Origin: Flavobacterium sp. AG291
GTDB taxonomy: Bacteria; Bacteroidota; Bacteroidia; Flavobacteriales; Flavobacteriaceae
Direction of reading: 5' to 3'
DNA: 64,000 nt
Assembly: GCF_003350375.1 (NCBI RefSeq)
Contig: NZ_QQAR01000004.1
Coordinates: 62,001 to 126,000 of the forward strand
Below, one piece after another: positions 39,259 through 47,760 of this stretch. Positions within the stretch are counted from its first letter, which is position 1; every line of letters begins with the position of its first letter. Made by a program: the position numbers and the translations under genes. The notes below the pieces were generated by a model. That model did no database searches, was not told the origin of the DNA, and was given only the letters and a program-made list of their open reading frames with translations.

Positions 39259-40152
39259 TTAGTTAAGATTTTTCTCTTTTGAAAGGAAATCTAAAACTGG
39301 TTCAGGATTCCAATTTAAGATTTTTCTCGCCTTAGTATCATTAAAAGTAAGGTCAGAAATTATTTTTTTCACCTTCAGTGAAGTAATTGGTGCTTTATCT
39401 CCGAGCAAATCTCCAAATTTGCCCATAATTTTAGCGATTACCAAAGGCAGATTAAAGCTTTTCTTTTTAGAAATAGCATAGCTAAGATCACTAAATGCAG
39501 GATGGACACCATCAGTAAGATTATAAACCCCTCCAACCGATGCTGCCAAGGGGATAAATGAGGCAACATCTTTAATTAAAACCATACTCTTTCTGGCTCT
39601 TCCGCCTGCTATATTAAAATAGTAGCCTTTGTCAATAGCTTTTATCATTGTTCCAAGATTACCCGGAGGATTTTTACCTACCAGCAAGGGTAAACGCAAA
39701 ATAGTACATACGATACTATGAGACTTACACCAGTTTAAAACTATGTTTTCGGCTTCAATCTTACTAACCCCATAAGGATCTTTGGCTTCTAATGCATGTT
39801 CTTCATTAATATCTGTCCCGGTTTCCTGTCCATATACAGAAACTGAGCTTATAAAAACAAATTCTTTTGGCAAACCTGACATTTCAAGCCCTTTCAGTAA
39901 ATTTTCAGTTCCGGCAACATTTACTTTATAAAATTCAAGTTTCTCTACTTTGGTTCTGGGAACACTATGCGCTTTTCCGGCAGCATGAATTACTAAATCA
40001 AAACTTTGTCCAAAATCAGGAGCACCATCTTCTAAATAAACTTTATATTCTCCCGAAGTTCTCGATAAACTGAAAAGTTTATATTTTTTTGAAATTTCCT
40101 GCGCTATAGATTTCCCTAAAAATCCATTTGCTCCTGTTAATAAACATTTCAC
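39259..40152 (-). CDS. NAD-dependent epimerase/reductase, WbjF/WbpV-like
   Basis: The 297-residue SDR protein has the NAD(P) motif TGANGFLGKS (7-16). The catalytic Ser-Tyr-Lys set is in FISSVSVYG and DPYGVSKIEAE. It resembles 4-reductases that turn UDP-4-keto-6-deoxy-HexNAc into UDP-D-QuiNAc or UDP-D-FucNAc. The start is a GTG at 40152, because no ATG precedes the nucleotide-binding motif. It is placed between a glycosyltransferase and the WbpL-like gene, as wbjF or wbpV are in Pseudomonas. Sugar stereochemistry cannot be told from sequence. Confidence 0.88.
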   Translation of the reverse strand: MKCLLTGANGFLGKSIAQEISKKYKLFSLSRTSGEYKVYLEDGAPDFGQSFDLVIHAAGKAHSVPRTKVEKLEFYKVNVAGTENLLKGLEMSGLPKEFVFISSVSVYGQETGTDINEEHALEAKDPYGVSKIEAENIVLNWCKSHSIVCTILRLPLLVGKNPPGNLGTMIKAIDKGYYFNIAGGRARKSMVLIKDVASFIPLAASVGGVYNLTDGVHPAFSDLSYAISKKKSFNLPLVIAKIMGKFGDLLGDKAPITSLKVKKIISDLTFNDTKARKILNWNPEPVLDFLSKEKNLN

Positions 40153-40157
40153 TTTGG

Positions 40158-41330
40158 CTAAAATAAATTTAGTACATTATCTTTTTCATAATTCTTCGAC
40201 GCCTTAAGAGCATTAACTCCTTTTTCTGACACTTCGTTTGATTTTCCTGGCAACCCTTTTAAAAAAGAAAGAATCTCAGACTCTTTAGCCCAGGTAAAAG
40301 ACCATCCACAATCATATTTTTTTACATAAGTATCAATTTCTGAATTATGATCTCCGATATAAAAAAGAGGCTTTCCAGCTGCCAAAAGATTATATGTTTT
40401 AGAAGGTACGCCGAGTCCCTTCATTCCATCTATTAAAGTTACCACACCTATATCACAGGCATTCAAAAATAAATTCTGTTCCATTCTTGGTTTAGGCCCC
40501 AGGTAATGGACAGGTTGTAAATCCTCATACTTTATCTTCTTCTGGATTTCACTCCTAAGTGCGCCATCTCCAATAATTACCAAAGCAAGATCCGGATTTG
40601 CAGCACGGGTAAATAAATCAATAAACTCAAGAACCCCCTGGACCCTACCTAAATTTCCGGCAAAACCAAAAACGACCTTATTATCTACATTTACGCCCAA
40701 ATATTCTGACATATTAAAATCAGTTATAGGGTGTATATCATTATCAGACCAATTTGGTATAACATCTATTCGGCCAGCTTTAGGAGCAATTTTTCTCTCC
40801 AAGAGCTCTTTCATATCTTCACCTAAAACGATAATCCTGTCAGCTTTTCTATATGACGAATTATAAATCTTACTTAACAGTCTGTACTTAAAGCTATCCT
40901 GCTTAATCAATCCGGCCGGTACCAGATTTTCAGGAAAAACGTCATGAACAAGTATTTCGAGTTTAAATCCCTTAATTTTTTTAAGTACAGCAATCGTTAT
41001 TATAAGAAATGTTGGATTAGTCGTCAAAAAAACCTCATCCCTTTTCTTAACTTTAACCAATATTGCCCAACTCATTTTTAGAGTCAGGAGAAGCAATCTT
41101 AAAATTCTCTGTATAATTTTGTTCTTATCCAAAGAAGGTAAATCTATCCTATGGATTTTAACTCTGCTGTCTAATTCCTTTTTTTGGGTATTGTATGACT
41201 TTTCATATCCTGAAGGACCACATATAACATTTACCTCCCCTTTATCAATCTTCTTCAGCGCAATGTCTGTAAGTATCTGCGCTGTAGAAACTTCATCCGG
41301 GTAAAACAACTCCGAAATAATCCAATTCAT
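40158..41330 (-). CDS. Glycosyltransferase family 4, WbuB/WbjE-like
   Basis: The 390-residue GT-B transferase has an N-terminal ELFYPDEVSTAQIL typical of the WbuB group, a middle VFGFAGNLGRVQG phosphate-binding loop, and C-terminal GLGVPSKTYNLLAAGKPLF with the donor-binding Glu/Lys region. WbuB-type enzymes follow the fnlABC genes in E. coli O26 and transfer L-FucNAc. The same position directly after fnlC here supports that donor. It works on the cytoplasmic face of the inner membrane. Confidence 0.9.
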   Translation of the reverse strand: MNWIISELFYPDEVSTAQILTDIALKKIDKGEVNVICGPSGYEKSYNTQKKELDSRVKIHRIDLPSLDKNKIIQRILRLLLLTLKMSWAILVKVKKRDEVFLTTNPTFLIITIAVLKKIKGFKLEILVHDVFPENLVPAGLIKQDSFKYRLLSKIYNSSYRKADRIIVLGEDMKELLERKIAPKAGRIDVIPNWSDNDIHPITDFNMSEYLGVNVDNKVVFGFAGNLGRVQGVLEFIDLFTRAANPDLALVIIGDGALRSEIQKKIKYEDLQPVHYLGPKPRMEQNLFLNACDIGVVTLIDGMKGLGVPSKTYNLLAAGKPLFYIGDHNSEIDTYVKKYDCGWSFTWAKESEILSFLKGLPGKSNEVSEKGVNALKASKNYEKDNVLNLF

Positions 41331-41343
41331 AGTATCTCCGGTA

Positions 41344-42483
41344 TTATTGTTCGCTCCAAACAGTTCGTTTAATATAATCGGTATAGCTCAGGATAATACG
41401 AACCATTTTCTCAGATACATTTGGCATCGAATAATCAGCAACAGGCCTAAAATTTCTTTCTGCACCAGTCTTCTGATATTGCAACTGAACAAGTCCCTGC
41501 ATAATTCTCTCAGGATTGTTCCCTACCATCATAACCGATGCCTCTTCCATAGCTTCTGGCCTTTCATGTGCCTCACGAATGTTTAACGCCCTAAAGTTAA
41601 GCACTGATGATTCTTCAGAAATAGTACCACTATCAGACAGTACCGCAAAAGACCTCATCTGCAATGCATTGTAATCATTAAAACCAAGCGGCTTTAAGAA
41701 TTTTACATTAGGATGCATTGCTATATTTTTCTTTTCTATCATGTTACGTGTACGCGGATGTGTACTTACAATAACAGGATAGTTATATTTTTCGGCGATA
41801 AGGTTAAAGCTTTCCATCAACCTTGTAAAATTCCTGTCGCTACTTATGTTCTCTTCTCGGTGGGCAGAAACCACAAAGAATTTACCTTCTTCAAGCTCAA
41901 GTCGTTCAAGAATATCAGAAGCTTTAATTTCCTGCATATAATGATTCAGAACTTCAAACATTGGCGAACCGGTTTTGATGATCCTGTCTGCAGGTAGTCC
42001 TTCTCTTAAAAGATATTCACGTGCTATATCACTATAAGTAAGATTGATATCACTAACATGGTCAACAATTTTTCTGTTGGTTTCTTCCGGCACTCTTTGG
42101 TCAAAACAGCGGTTACCCGCTTCCATATGGAAAATCGGGATATGACGTTTTTTCGCAGGGATTGCACAAAGGCAGCTATTAGTATCACCAAGCACTAAAA
42201 AAGCATCAGGATTTTCAGTTTCCAGCAACGGGTCTATTTTAATTAAAATCTGACCTACTGTTTCAGTAGCTGTTGCTCCTGCTGCATTTAAAAAATGATC
42301 CGGTTTTCTGATTCCTAAATCTTCAAAAAAGATCTGATTAAGTTCGTAATCATAATTTTGCCCTGTATGCACAATTATATGTTCTATCGCATCAGAAGCA
42401 TCTAAAGCAGCCATTACCCTTGATAGCCTGATTATTTCAGGTCGGGTACCTACCACAGTCATCACTTTTAATTTTAATCTCAT
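41344..42483 (-). CDS. fnlC: UDP-L-FucNAc-forming 2-epimerase FnlC/CapG
   Basis: The 379-residue non-hydrolysing UDP-HexNAc 2-epimerase has TRPEIIRLSRVM, FHMEAGNRCFDQRVPEETNR and LSDSGTISEESSVL. The RCFDQRVPEETNRKI segment and RDNF-like features separate it from the WecB-type paralogue at 51637. In the CapE-CapF-CapG (FnlABC, WbjBCD) pathway it makes the last step to UDP-N-acetyl-L-fucosamine. It follows FnlB by 30 bases. Substrate is inferred from context. Confidence 0.92.
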   Translation of the reverse strand: MRLKLKVMTVVGTRPEIIRLSRVMAALDASDAIEHIIVHTGQNYDYELNQIFFEDLGIRKPDHFLNAAGATATETVGQILIKIDPLLETENPDAFLVLGDTNSCLCAIPAKKRHIPIFHMEAGNRCFDQRVPEETNRKIVDHVSDINLTYSDIAREYLLREGLPADRIIKTGSPMFEVLNHYMQEIKASDILERLELEEGKFFVVSAHREENISSDRNFTRLMESFNLIAEKYNYPVIVSTHPRTRNMIEKKNIAMHPNVKFLKPLGFNDYNALQMRSFAVLSDSGTISEESSVLNFRALNIREAHERPEAMEEASVMMVGNNPERIMQGLVQLQYQKTGAERNFRPVADYSMPNVSEKMVRIILSYTDYIKRTVWSEQ

Positions 42484-42513
42484 ATCTTCAACAGCTAAGC
42501 TGATTATTTACAA

Positions 42514-43632
42514 TTAAACATTTTCAAAATAAGTATCAGGATCATTCGGATCAAAGAATTCATTAATCCAGAAATTGGTATATAAAACCTCATCCCCTAT
42601 ATTCTTAATATTATGCGTATACCAAATAGGCATATCCACATACGACGGCTCATCACCATCAAGATAAAAATCGAGCACCTCATCGGTACCTATCTTTCTA
42701 AGCTGAATAAGAGCTTTTCCTTTAATAACAGCAAAACGCTCTATCTTTCTTGTGTGATAATGGTTACCACGTGTTATTCCGGGAACTGTAGTAGAAAAAG
42801 AAACCTGTCCCCCTACCCCTAAACGTATTACCTCAACAAAACTACCTCTTGGATCAGTGTGTTGGGTAAATTTAACCGGAAAATAATTTTTTATATCGAT
42901 GTAGCACCTGTACGTATTAAACAGGTTCAATTCAAATGTATTATTTATAGCAGGAATTTCTCCCCTGTCCTGATACACTTCTTTATAATCATTAAGAAGT
43001 CTCAGCACTTCTGAAACCTTAGCTTCGGCTGTATGTGGCATTATATACAGCGCTTCATTAGCTTTTGTTCTTATTTTGCTGATAATTTCCGAAACTACTT
43101 CACCTACGTAAATCAGTTTCATGTCACCATCAACATCTATCTTAGGTGTACCTCCATTGGCAACAAGATGACAAAAAGTAGCCACTACAGAATTATACAT
43201 TGGTTTACCAAAAGGACCAAAAACATTAGGTATTATAAGCCCAGTAAAAGTAGCTCCTGCTTTGGCTGCCCAGGCAGCTAATAATTCCCTGCCTTCTTTT
43301 TTTGACTGCCCGTATAAATTATCGCGTTCTTCCTGAGAAGATGAAGACATCAGCACATGAGCGGTACTTCCTGTACGTTCTAAAGAAGCTACAAGCTTTT
43401 TTACAAGATCAATATTGGTATTATAGATAACCTGAGCATCTTCATGACGGTTCATTGCGGCTAGATGAACTATTACATCACAGCCTGAAACAAAATCGTC
43501 AAGTTGATTATTATTATCAAGATATTCTCTTTTGAAATCGATACGGGAAAATTCCTCAGGGAACAATCCTAATGTATTGTACAAATGGCTCCCCACAAAA
43601 CCTGCCTGACCTGTAATTCCAATCTTTAACAT
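42514..43632 (-). CDS. fnlB: CapF/FnlB-type bifunctional reductase with cupin
   Basis: The 372-residue two-domain enzyme has an N-terminal SDR domain (about 1-245) with GITGQAGFVGSHL and a Tyr-Gln-Ser-Lys segment (YGQSKKEGREL). A C-terminal cupin domain (about 250-372) has GITRGNHYHTRKIERFAVI with zinc-ligand His residues and MPIWYTHNI. CapF first epimerises C3 in the cupin and then reduces C4 with NADPH, converting the FnlA product to UDP-6-deoxy-talose form. It lies between a small cupin gene and fnlC in the L-FucNAc module. Confidence 0.94.
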   Translation of the reverse strand: MLKIGITGQAGFVGSHLYNTLGLFPEEFSRIDFKREYLDNNNQLDDFVSGCDVIVHLAAMNRHEDAQVIYNTNIDLVKKLVASLERTGSTAHVLMSSSSQEERDNLYGQSKKEGRELLAAWAAKAGATFTGLIIPNVFGPFGKPMYNSVVATFCHLVANGGTPKIDVDGDMKLIYVGEVVSEIISKIRTKANEALYIMPHTAEAKVSEVLRLLNDYKEVYQDRGEIPAINNTFELNLFNTYRCYIDIKNYFPVKFTQHTDPRGSFVEVIRLGVGGQVSFSTTVPGITRGNHYHTRKIERFAVIKGKALIQLRKIGTDEVLDFYLDGDEPSYVDMPIWYTHNIKNIGDEVLYTNFWINEFFDPNDPDTYFENV

Positions 43633-43646
43633 ATTAAGCAGCTATT

Positions 43647-44069
43647 TTATTTGTTTGTATCAAAATATCCGGCATCATACCGGTATTCATCCTTAATCTC
43701 TCCTAGACCATAGTCGGCCATAACCAACAATTTTGCTTTATCAGTCAAAGCTTTAATGCTACTTATATAACCTGCAGGTATATGGAGTACGTCAAGCGTT
43801 TCTGAACTAATTTTAAAAATATGCTGTTCAAGATTTACAGATGGCGATTCCCAATTATCGACAGCGATAAGTTTTATCTCAAAGCTACCGTTAGCAGCAC
43901 TAAACCACCTTTGTTCAATTTTATGACCCTGCCACGCTCTGATAAAATCAGCATCCCTGTTTTCTATAAAATATAATCTTTTTATTGCCGAAGCATTAAA
44001 GTTATTATTGTAATACAATACACCCCTGTCGTCAGAATGAGCATTGCCTTTTATGATTTGAGGTAACAT
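43647..44069 (-). CDS. WxcM/FdtA-like cupin sugar isomerase
   Basis: The 140-residue single-domain cupin begins LPQIIKGNAHSDDRGVLYYNN, has YFIENRDADFIRAWQGHKIEQRWF in the core and DVLHIPAGYIS near the exit strand. This resembles WxcM/FdtA sugar 3,4-ketoisomerases and RmlC-like epimerases. It sits between fnlA (1 base away) and fnlB (14 bases), inside the otherwise contiguous L-FucNAc gene set. The canonical three-enzyme pathway does not need it. It could assist 3,5-epimerisation or act on a different sugar. I treat the function as unknown. Confidence 0.85.
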   Translation of the reverse strand: MLPQIIKGNAHSDDRGVLYYNNNFNASAIKRLYFIENRDADFIRAWQGHKIEQRWFSAANGSFEIKLIAVDNWESPSVNLEQHIFKISSETLDVLHIPAGYISSIKALTDKAKLLVMADYGLGEIKDEYRYDAGYFDTNK

Positions 44070-44070
44070 A

Positions 44071-45105
44071 TTAACCAGGGTATTGCGCTACATCCTCACC
44101 CAATACTTCCTTGCGGATAAGAGGAAGTTTTAATAGCAGTTTCTTCATTCCTTCTACATCCTGCTGAGTGGTATTATGCGAATGATAATCTTCAATCAGG
44201 GAAATATCCTGCTCTCCTTCTGAGAAATACTGAGCATAATTCAAATCCCTGTTATCAGCAGGAATTCTGTAGAATTCGCCCATATCCTCTGCCTTTATCA
44301 TCTCTTCACGAGTACACAAAGTCTCATATAATTTTTCACCATGGCGTGTACCAATAATCTTCACCAGATTATCAGCTTTAAACAATTCTTTAAGAGCAAC
44401 GGCCAAATCTCCAATGGTTCCTGCAGGCGCTTTATTTACAAACAAGTCTCCAGGATTTCCATGCTCAAAAGCGAAAAGCACTAATTCCACCGCCTCTTCA
44501 AGAGACATAAGAAAACGGGTCATATTAGGATCAGTAATAGTTAGGTCTTTACCGGCTTTTATCTGGTTAACAAAAAGAGGTATAACAGAACCTCTGGAAG
44601 CCATGACATTACCATAACGGGTAAGGCACACAGTAGTTTCGTCCGCATTTCTTGAGGCAGCTATGGCTACCTTTTCCATAAGAGCTTTAGAGATACCCAT
44701 TGCATTGATAGGGTATGCTGCCTTATCAGTACTAAGACAGATCACTTTTTTTACTTTGTGTACAACTGCAGCATCTATAACGTTTTGGGTACCTATAACG
44801 TTAGTCTTTGTAGCCTCCATTGGGAAAAATTCGCATGAAGGTACCTGTTTAAGGGCTGCTGCATGAAATACATAATCAACACCTCTCATTGCACGCTCAA
44901 CACTCGCATAATCGCGAACGTCACCGATGTAGAATTTCAGCTTATCGCTTTGCAGCAGGTTACGCATATCATCCTGTTTTTTTTCATCGCGAGAAAAAAT
45001 ACGGATTTCGCTAAAGTGGTCGGTGTGCAGAAAACGCTGCAAAACAGCGTTCCCGAAAGAACCTGTACCTCCAGTGATTAAGAGGGTTTTATTTTTGATT
45101 TGCAT
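44071..45105 (-). CDS. fnlA: FnlA/CapE-type UDP-GlcNAc 4,6-dehydratase/5-epimerase
   Basis: The 344-residue SDR enzyme has the NAD motif TGGTGSFGNAV (about 10-20) and the active site CLSTDKAAYPINAMGISK, the CapE/FlaA1-like form with Met in place of Tyr. It also has GSVIPLFVNQIKAG. It is soluble, without the membrane domain of the WbpM-like enzyme at 36027. It is predicted to start UDP-L-FucNAc synthesis by 4,6-dehydration and epimerisation. A 93-bp gap separates it from hisF upstream, wider than elsewhere in the operon; I see no clear promoter there. Confidence 0.93.
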   Translation of the reverse strand: MQIKNKTLLITGGTGSFGNAVLQRFLHTDHFSEIRIFSRDEKKQDDMRNLLQSDKLKFYIGDVRDYASVERAMRGVDYVFHAAALKQVPSCEFFPMEATKTNVIGTQNVIDAAVVHKVKKVICLSTDKAAYPINAMGISKALMEKVAIAASRNADETTVCLTRYGNVMASRGSVIPLFVNQIKAGKDLTITDPNMTRFLMSLEEAVELVLFAFEHGNPGDLFVNKAPAGTIGDLAVALKELFKADNLVKIIGTRHGEKLYETLCTREEMIKAEDMGEFYRIPADNRDLNYAQYFSEGEQDISLIEDYHSHNTTQQDVEGMKKLLLKLPLIRKEVLGEDVAQYPG

Positions 45106-45198
45106 GGCTGGTTTATATTATTTTATACAATAGGCTGCTACGCATATTATATAATTCCCTTTCGGGATATGTTTTATATTATAACGAATTGGCTTTGC

Positions 45199-45975
45199 CT
45201 ACAATTTAAAGTAAGTCTTTATCAGCTCTCTCTTTTCTTCGTTATTAGGATAATTGATCAAAACGCCTTTAAGCTTTCCTTTGTAAACAAATCGGCTTCC
45301 GGCTGCAGCTCCAATAATTCCAAACTTCTCGATAAGCTTACCTATGTCTTCCAGACTTCCGGCTCCCCCTAACACAGTCATTGGAAGTATAGTTGTTTTT
45401 CTTGCTTTTTCAACTAATGCAAGATCATAACCTTTCATCATGCCGTCTTCATCAATATTATTGATTACAATTTCTCCGGCACCCAGATCCTGGAACTTCT
45501 CAATAAGCTCAAATGGGTTTTTGCCAACGCTTTTGGTTCCGTTATGGGTATAAACTTCATACCCTCCAAAAAGCTTCTTTTTAACATCCAGAACAACCAC
45601 TACAGATTGTGCTCCTACCTTGTTAGAAAGCTCTGTAATCAATTCCGGGCTTTTAAACGCCGCAGCGCTAAGAGCAATTTTTTCAACACCAAGCGAAAAA
45701 ATCTGTTGGGCCTCTTCCACCTTAGTAATACCTCCGCCATAACAAAGCGGCATACGGCATTCTTCGGCAAAATTCTCAATCATCTTAAAATTAGGGCCTC
45801 TACCATTTACAGTAGCAGAGATATCAAAGACTGCCAGCTCATCAACTTCTTTTTCATTAAAAATCCTAACCGCATTCATGGGATCTCCTAAATAGCGTGG
45901 CTCCTTGAATTTTGTGGTTTTTACTAAACCATTATCCTTAATTAAAAGACTGGCAATTATACGGGGCCTTAACAT
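45199..45975 (-). CDS. HisF-like cyclase for acetamidino modification
   Basis: The 258-residue TIM barrel is homologous to the HisF subunit of imidazole glycerol phosphate synthase. Asp130 (VVLDVK) and the Asp in NNIDEDG are kept, but catalytic Asp11 of true HisF is Leu11 here (IIASLLIKD). A histidine-pathway role is therefore unlikely. HisF2/HisH2 homologues work with WbpG in Pseudomonas aeruginosa O5 to turn a C3 acetamido into an acetamidino group. It overlaps the HisH-like gene by 7 bases, and WbpG is next upstream. Confidence 0.93.
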   Translation of the reverse strand: MLRPRIIASLLIKDNGLVKTTKFKEPRYLGDPMNAVRIFNEKEVDELAVFDISATVNGRGPNFKMIENFAEECRMPLCYGGGITKVEEAQQIFSLGVEKIALSAAAFKSPELITELSNKVGAQSVVVVLDVKKKLFGGYEVYTHNGTKSVGKNPFELIEKFQDLGAGEIVINNIDEDGMMKGYDLALVEKARKTTILPMTVLGGAGSLEDIGKLIEKFGIIGAAAGSRFVYKGKLKGVLINYPNNEEKRELIKTYFKL

Positions 45976-46592
45976 AATTCAGCAAAATTTTTAAGTAATT
46001 GAATTCCATACTTATGGCTTTTTTCAGGGTGAAACTGAACGCCATATACATTATTATGATTAGCGGCACAGGTAAAATTACCACCATAATTTGTAGTAGC
46101 AATTATATCGTTGGGGTTATCACACACAAAATAATATGAATGCAAAAAATAAAACTGTGCATCATTTTCCAGTCCCGTAAGTATGGGCGTATTTCTTTCA
46201 GATTTGATATCATTCCATCCCATATGCGGCAATGGAAGTTTAGTCTGGCCCACGGCCAGATTAGAATCAAACTTTTTCACCTCAGCATCTATCCAGCCTA
46301 AACCCGGCAAATTACCTTCATCACTGCGTTTGGCCATCATCTGCATACCTACACAAATACCTACCACAGGTGTTTTTTCCTGGACAACCAAATGGTTAAT
46401 CTTATCAACCATACCGGAATCCTGAAATCGGGTCATGGCATAATCAAAATGGCCCACGCCCGGCAGTATTATTTTTGTAACGTCTGCCAATTCACTCTCC
46501 TTGCTAACTGTTTTGACAGGGATATTCAGCTGTTTATAGATATTTCTAAAAGCACTGATGTTGCCTACGCCATAATCAATAATCCCAACCAT
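45969..46592 (-). CDS. HisH-like glutamine amidotransferase
   Basis: The 207-residue class I glutaminase has nucleophile Cys80 in GICVGMQMM and His188/Glu190 in VQFHPEKSH, so the triad is complete. LPGVGHFDYAM forms the oxyanion strand. It should supply ammonia from glutamine to its partner. With the HisF-like protein and the WbpG-like amidotransferase it forms the acetamidino trio. It overlaps hisF by 7 bases and touches the WbpG start. No his operon gene is nearby. Confidence 0.94.
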   Translation of the reverse strand: MVGIIDYGVGNISAFRNIYKQLNIPVKTVSKESELADVTKIILPGVGHFDYAMTRFQDSGMVDKINHLVVQEKTPVVGICVGMQMMAKRSDEGNLPGLGWIDAEVKKFDSNLAVGQTKLPLPHMGWNDIKSERNTPILTGLENDAQFYFLHSYYFVCDNPNDIIATTNYGGNFTCAANHNNVYGVQFHPEKSHKYGIQLLKNFAELC

Positions 46593-47737
46593 TATTTGAA
46601 AGCTCTTTTTTCCAAACCTAACAGCTGCATAACTTTTGTGCCAAGCTGAATCAGTTTGTAATTATTTTTATAATCTTTAAAAGTCTTATTAGGCCCGTTA
46701 AAATAGCCCCATAATTCTTCTGTAGTAAAATCAAGTTTCTTTGCTACATATTCAAACTCTTTCATTAATTCATCTTCCGGTAGTTCAGGCCTTGAAATAC
46801 GATCTAAAACCTGGTCTCTGTCTGCCTGTCCGGTCAAAATTAAACTTGAAAGGTGATTTTTTCTTTTATCAAACCCAAACTTCCTTGGAAGCCAGAAAGA
46901 CTCATAAAACCTTGTAAACCTTGACTCATGGTGTTTATGCTGATATCCCTGCCATCCATAAAGATCCTTAAGCAGTTTTTCAGCATCCTTCTTAACGAAC
47001 GGAACGTAATCAAGTGGCTTTACAACACGAACTCCATGTACTAATCTGTACAGGATTTTATATTTGAATATATCACATCTTGGGAAAGTTTCGAATTTCC
47101 TTTCACCAAACTTTTTATGGATATCGTTTACATATACCATATCGGTTTGGTAGTATGCTCCCCATGCCAGTGGCTCGCGCACGCATTCTGTAGAGAAGTT
47201 ACCTCCTGTAATAATGTATTTATGGCCATTTTTTGCAGCATAATTGTATAATGCCGAAAAGAATACTAAATCCTGAGGAGTATCAATATCCGGAACCTGA
47301 GATTTTATAAAAGCACGCTGAAGGTCTTTCATTTCTTCCCAGTTTACAACTTCTGTATACAAATCTACACCTAAGCCATCCATTAATTTTTGGATATTGT
47401 GGGTAGAAACGTCAGAATTCCAGCCTGCATCAACGTGAAAAAACAAAGGACGAAGACCAAATTCTTTAACCGCAACGTGGGCAAGGTAACTACTGTCAAG
47501 CCCCCCGCTAATCCCGATCATACAGTCGTAATCTTTGTTCTTACCATCAGCTTTTACCTTATCTATAACTTTCATGATCTCAGCACGCCCTTTTTCGTCT
47601 GTGTGCCAGTTAGGAAGTATCGTATCATAATAATTATGACAGTAGTCACACATTCCTTTATCATCAAAAATGATAGTCTCATCAGTACTATCCATTACGC
47701 AATTAACGCAAACCTGTATACTTTTTTTATTATCCAT
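46592..47737 (-). CDS. wbpG: N-acetyl sugar amidotransferase (WbpG-like)
   Basis: The protein (381 residues from the ATG at 47737) has two zinc-type CxxC knuckles (Cys10/13, Cys30/33) and an ATP-pyrophosphatase loop ISGGLDSSYLAHVA (about 76-89). These are the hallmarks of the WbpG/LegG-type N-acetyl sugar amidotransferases (TIGR03573). It activates a sugar acetamido carbonyl with ATP for amination to an acetamidino group by ammonia from HisH/HisF. I reject the TTG at 47752 because the ATG fits homologues. Substrate is probably the ManNAc3NAcA residue, by analogy with O5. Confidence 0.93.
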   Translation of the reverse strand: MDNKKSIQVCVNCVMDSTDETIIFDDKGMCDYCHNYYDTILPNWHTDEKGRAEIMKVIDKVKADGKNKDYDCMIGISGGLDSSYLAHVAVKEFGLRPLFFHVDAGWNSDVSTHNIQKLMDGLGVDLYTEVVNWEEMKDLQRAFIKSQVPDIDTPQDLVFFSALYNYAAKNGHKYIITGGNFSTECVREPLAWGAYYQTDMVYVNDIHKKFGERKFETFPRCDIFKYKILYRLVHGVRVVKPLDYVPFVKKDAEKLLKDLYGWQGYQHKHHESRFTRFYESFWLPRKFGFDKRKNHLSSLILTGQADRDQVLDRISRPELPEDELMKEFEYVAKKLDFTTEELWGYFNGPNKTFKDYKNNYKLIQLGTKVMQLLGLEKRAFK

Positions 47738-47760
47738 CTTTTCTATCAACAACAGTATGA

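Noticed and set aside
45199..46592. HisF and HisH as part of the histidine operon
   Set aside because: No other his genes are near, Asp11 is missing in HisF, and WbpG is adjacent.
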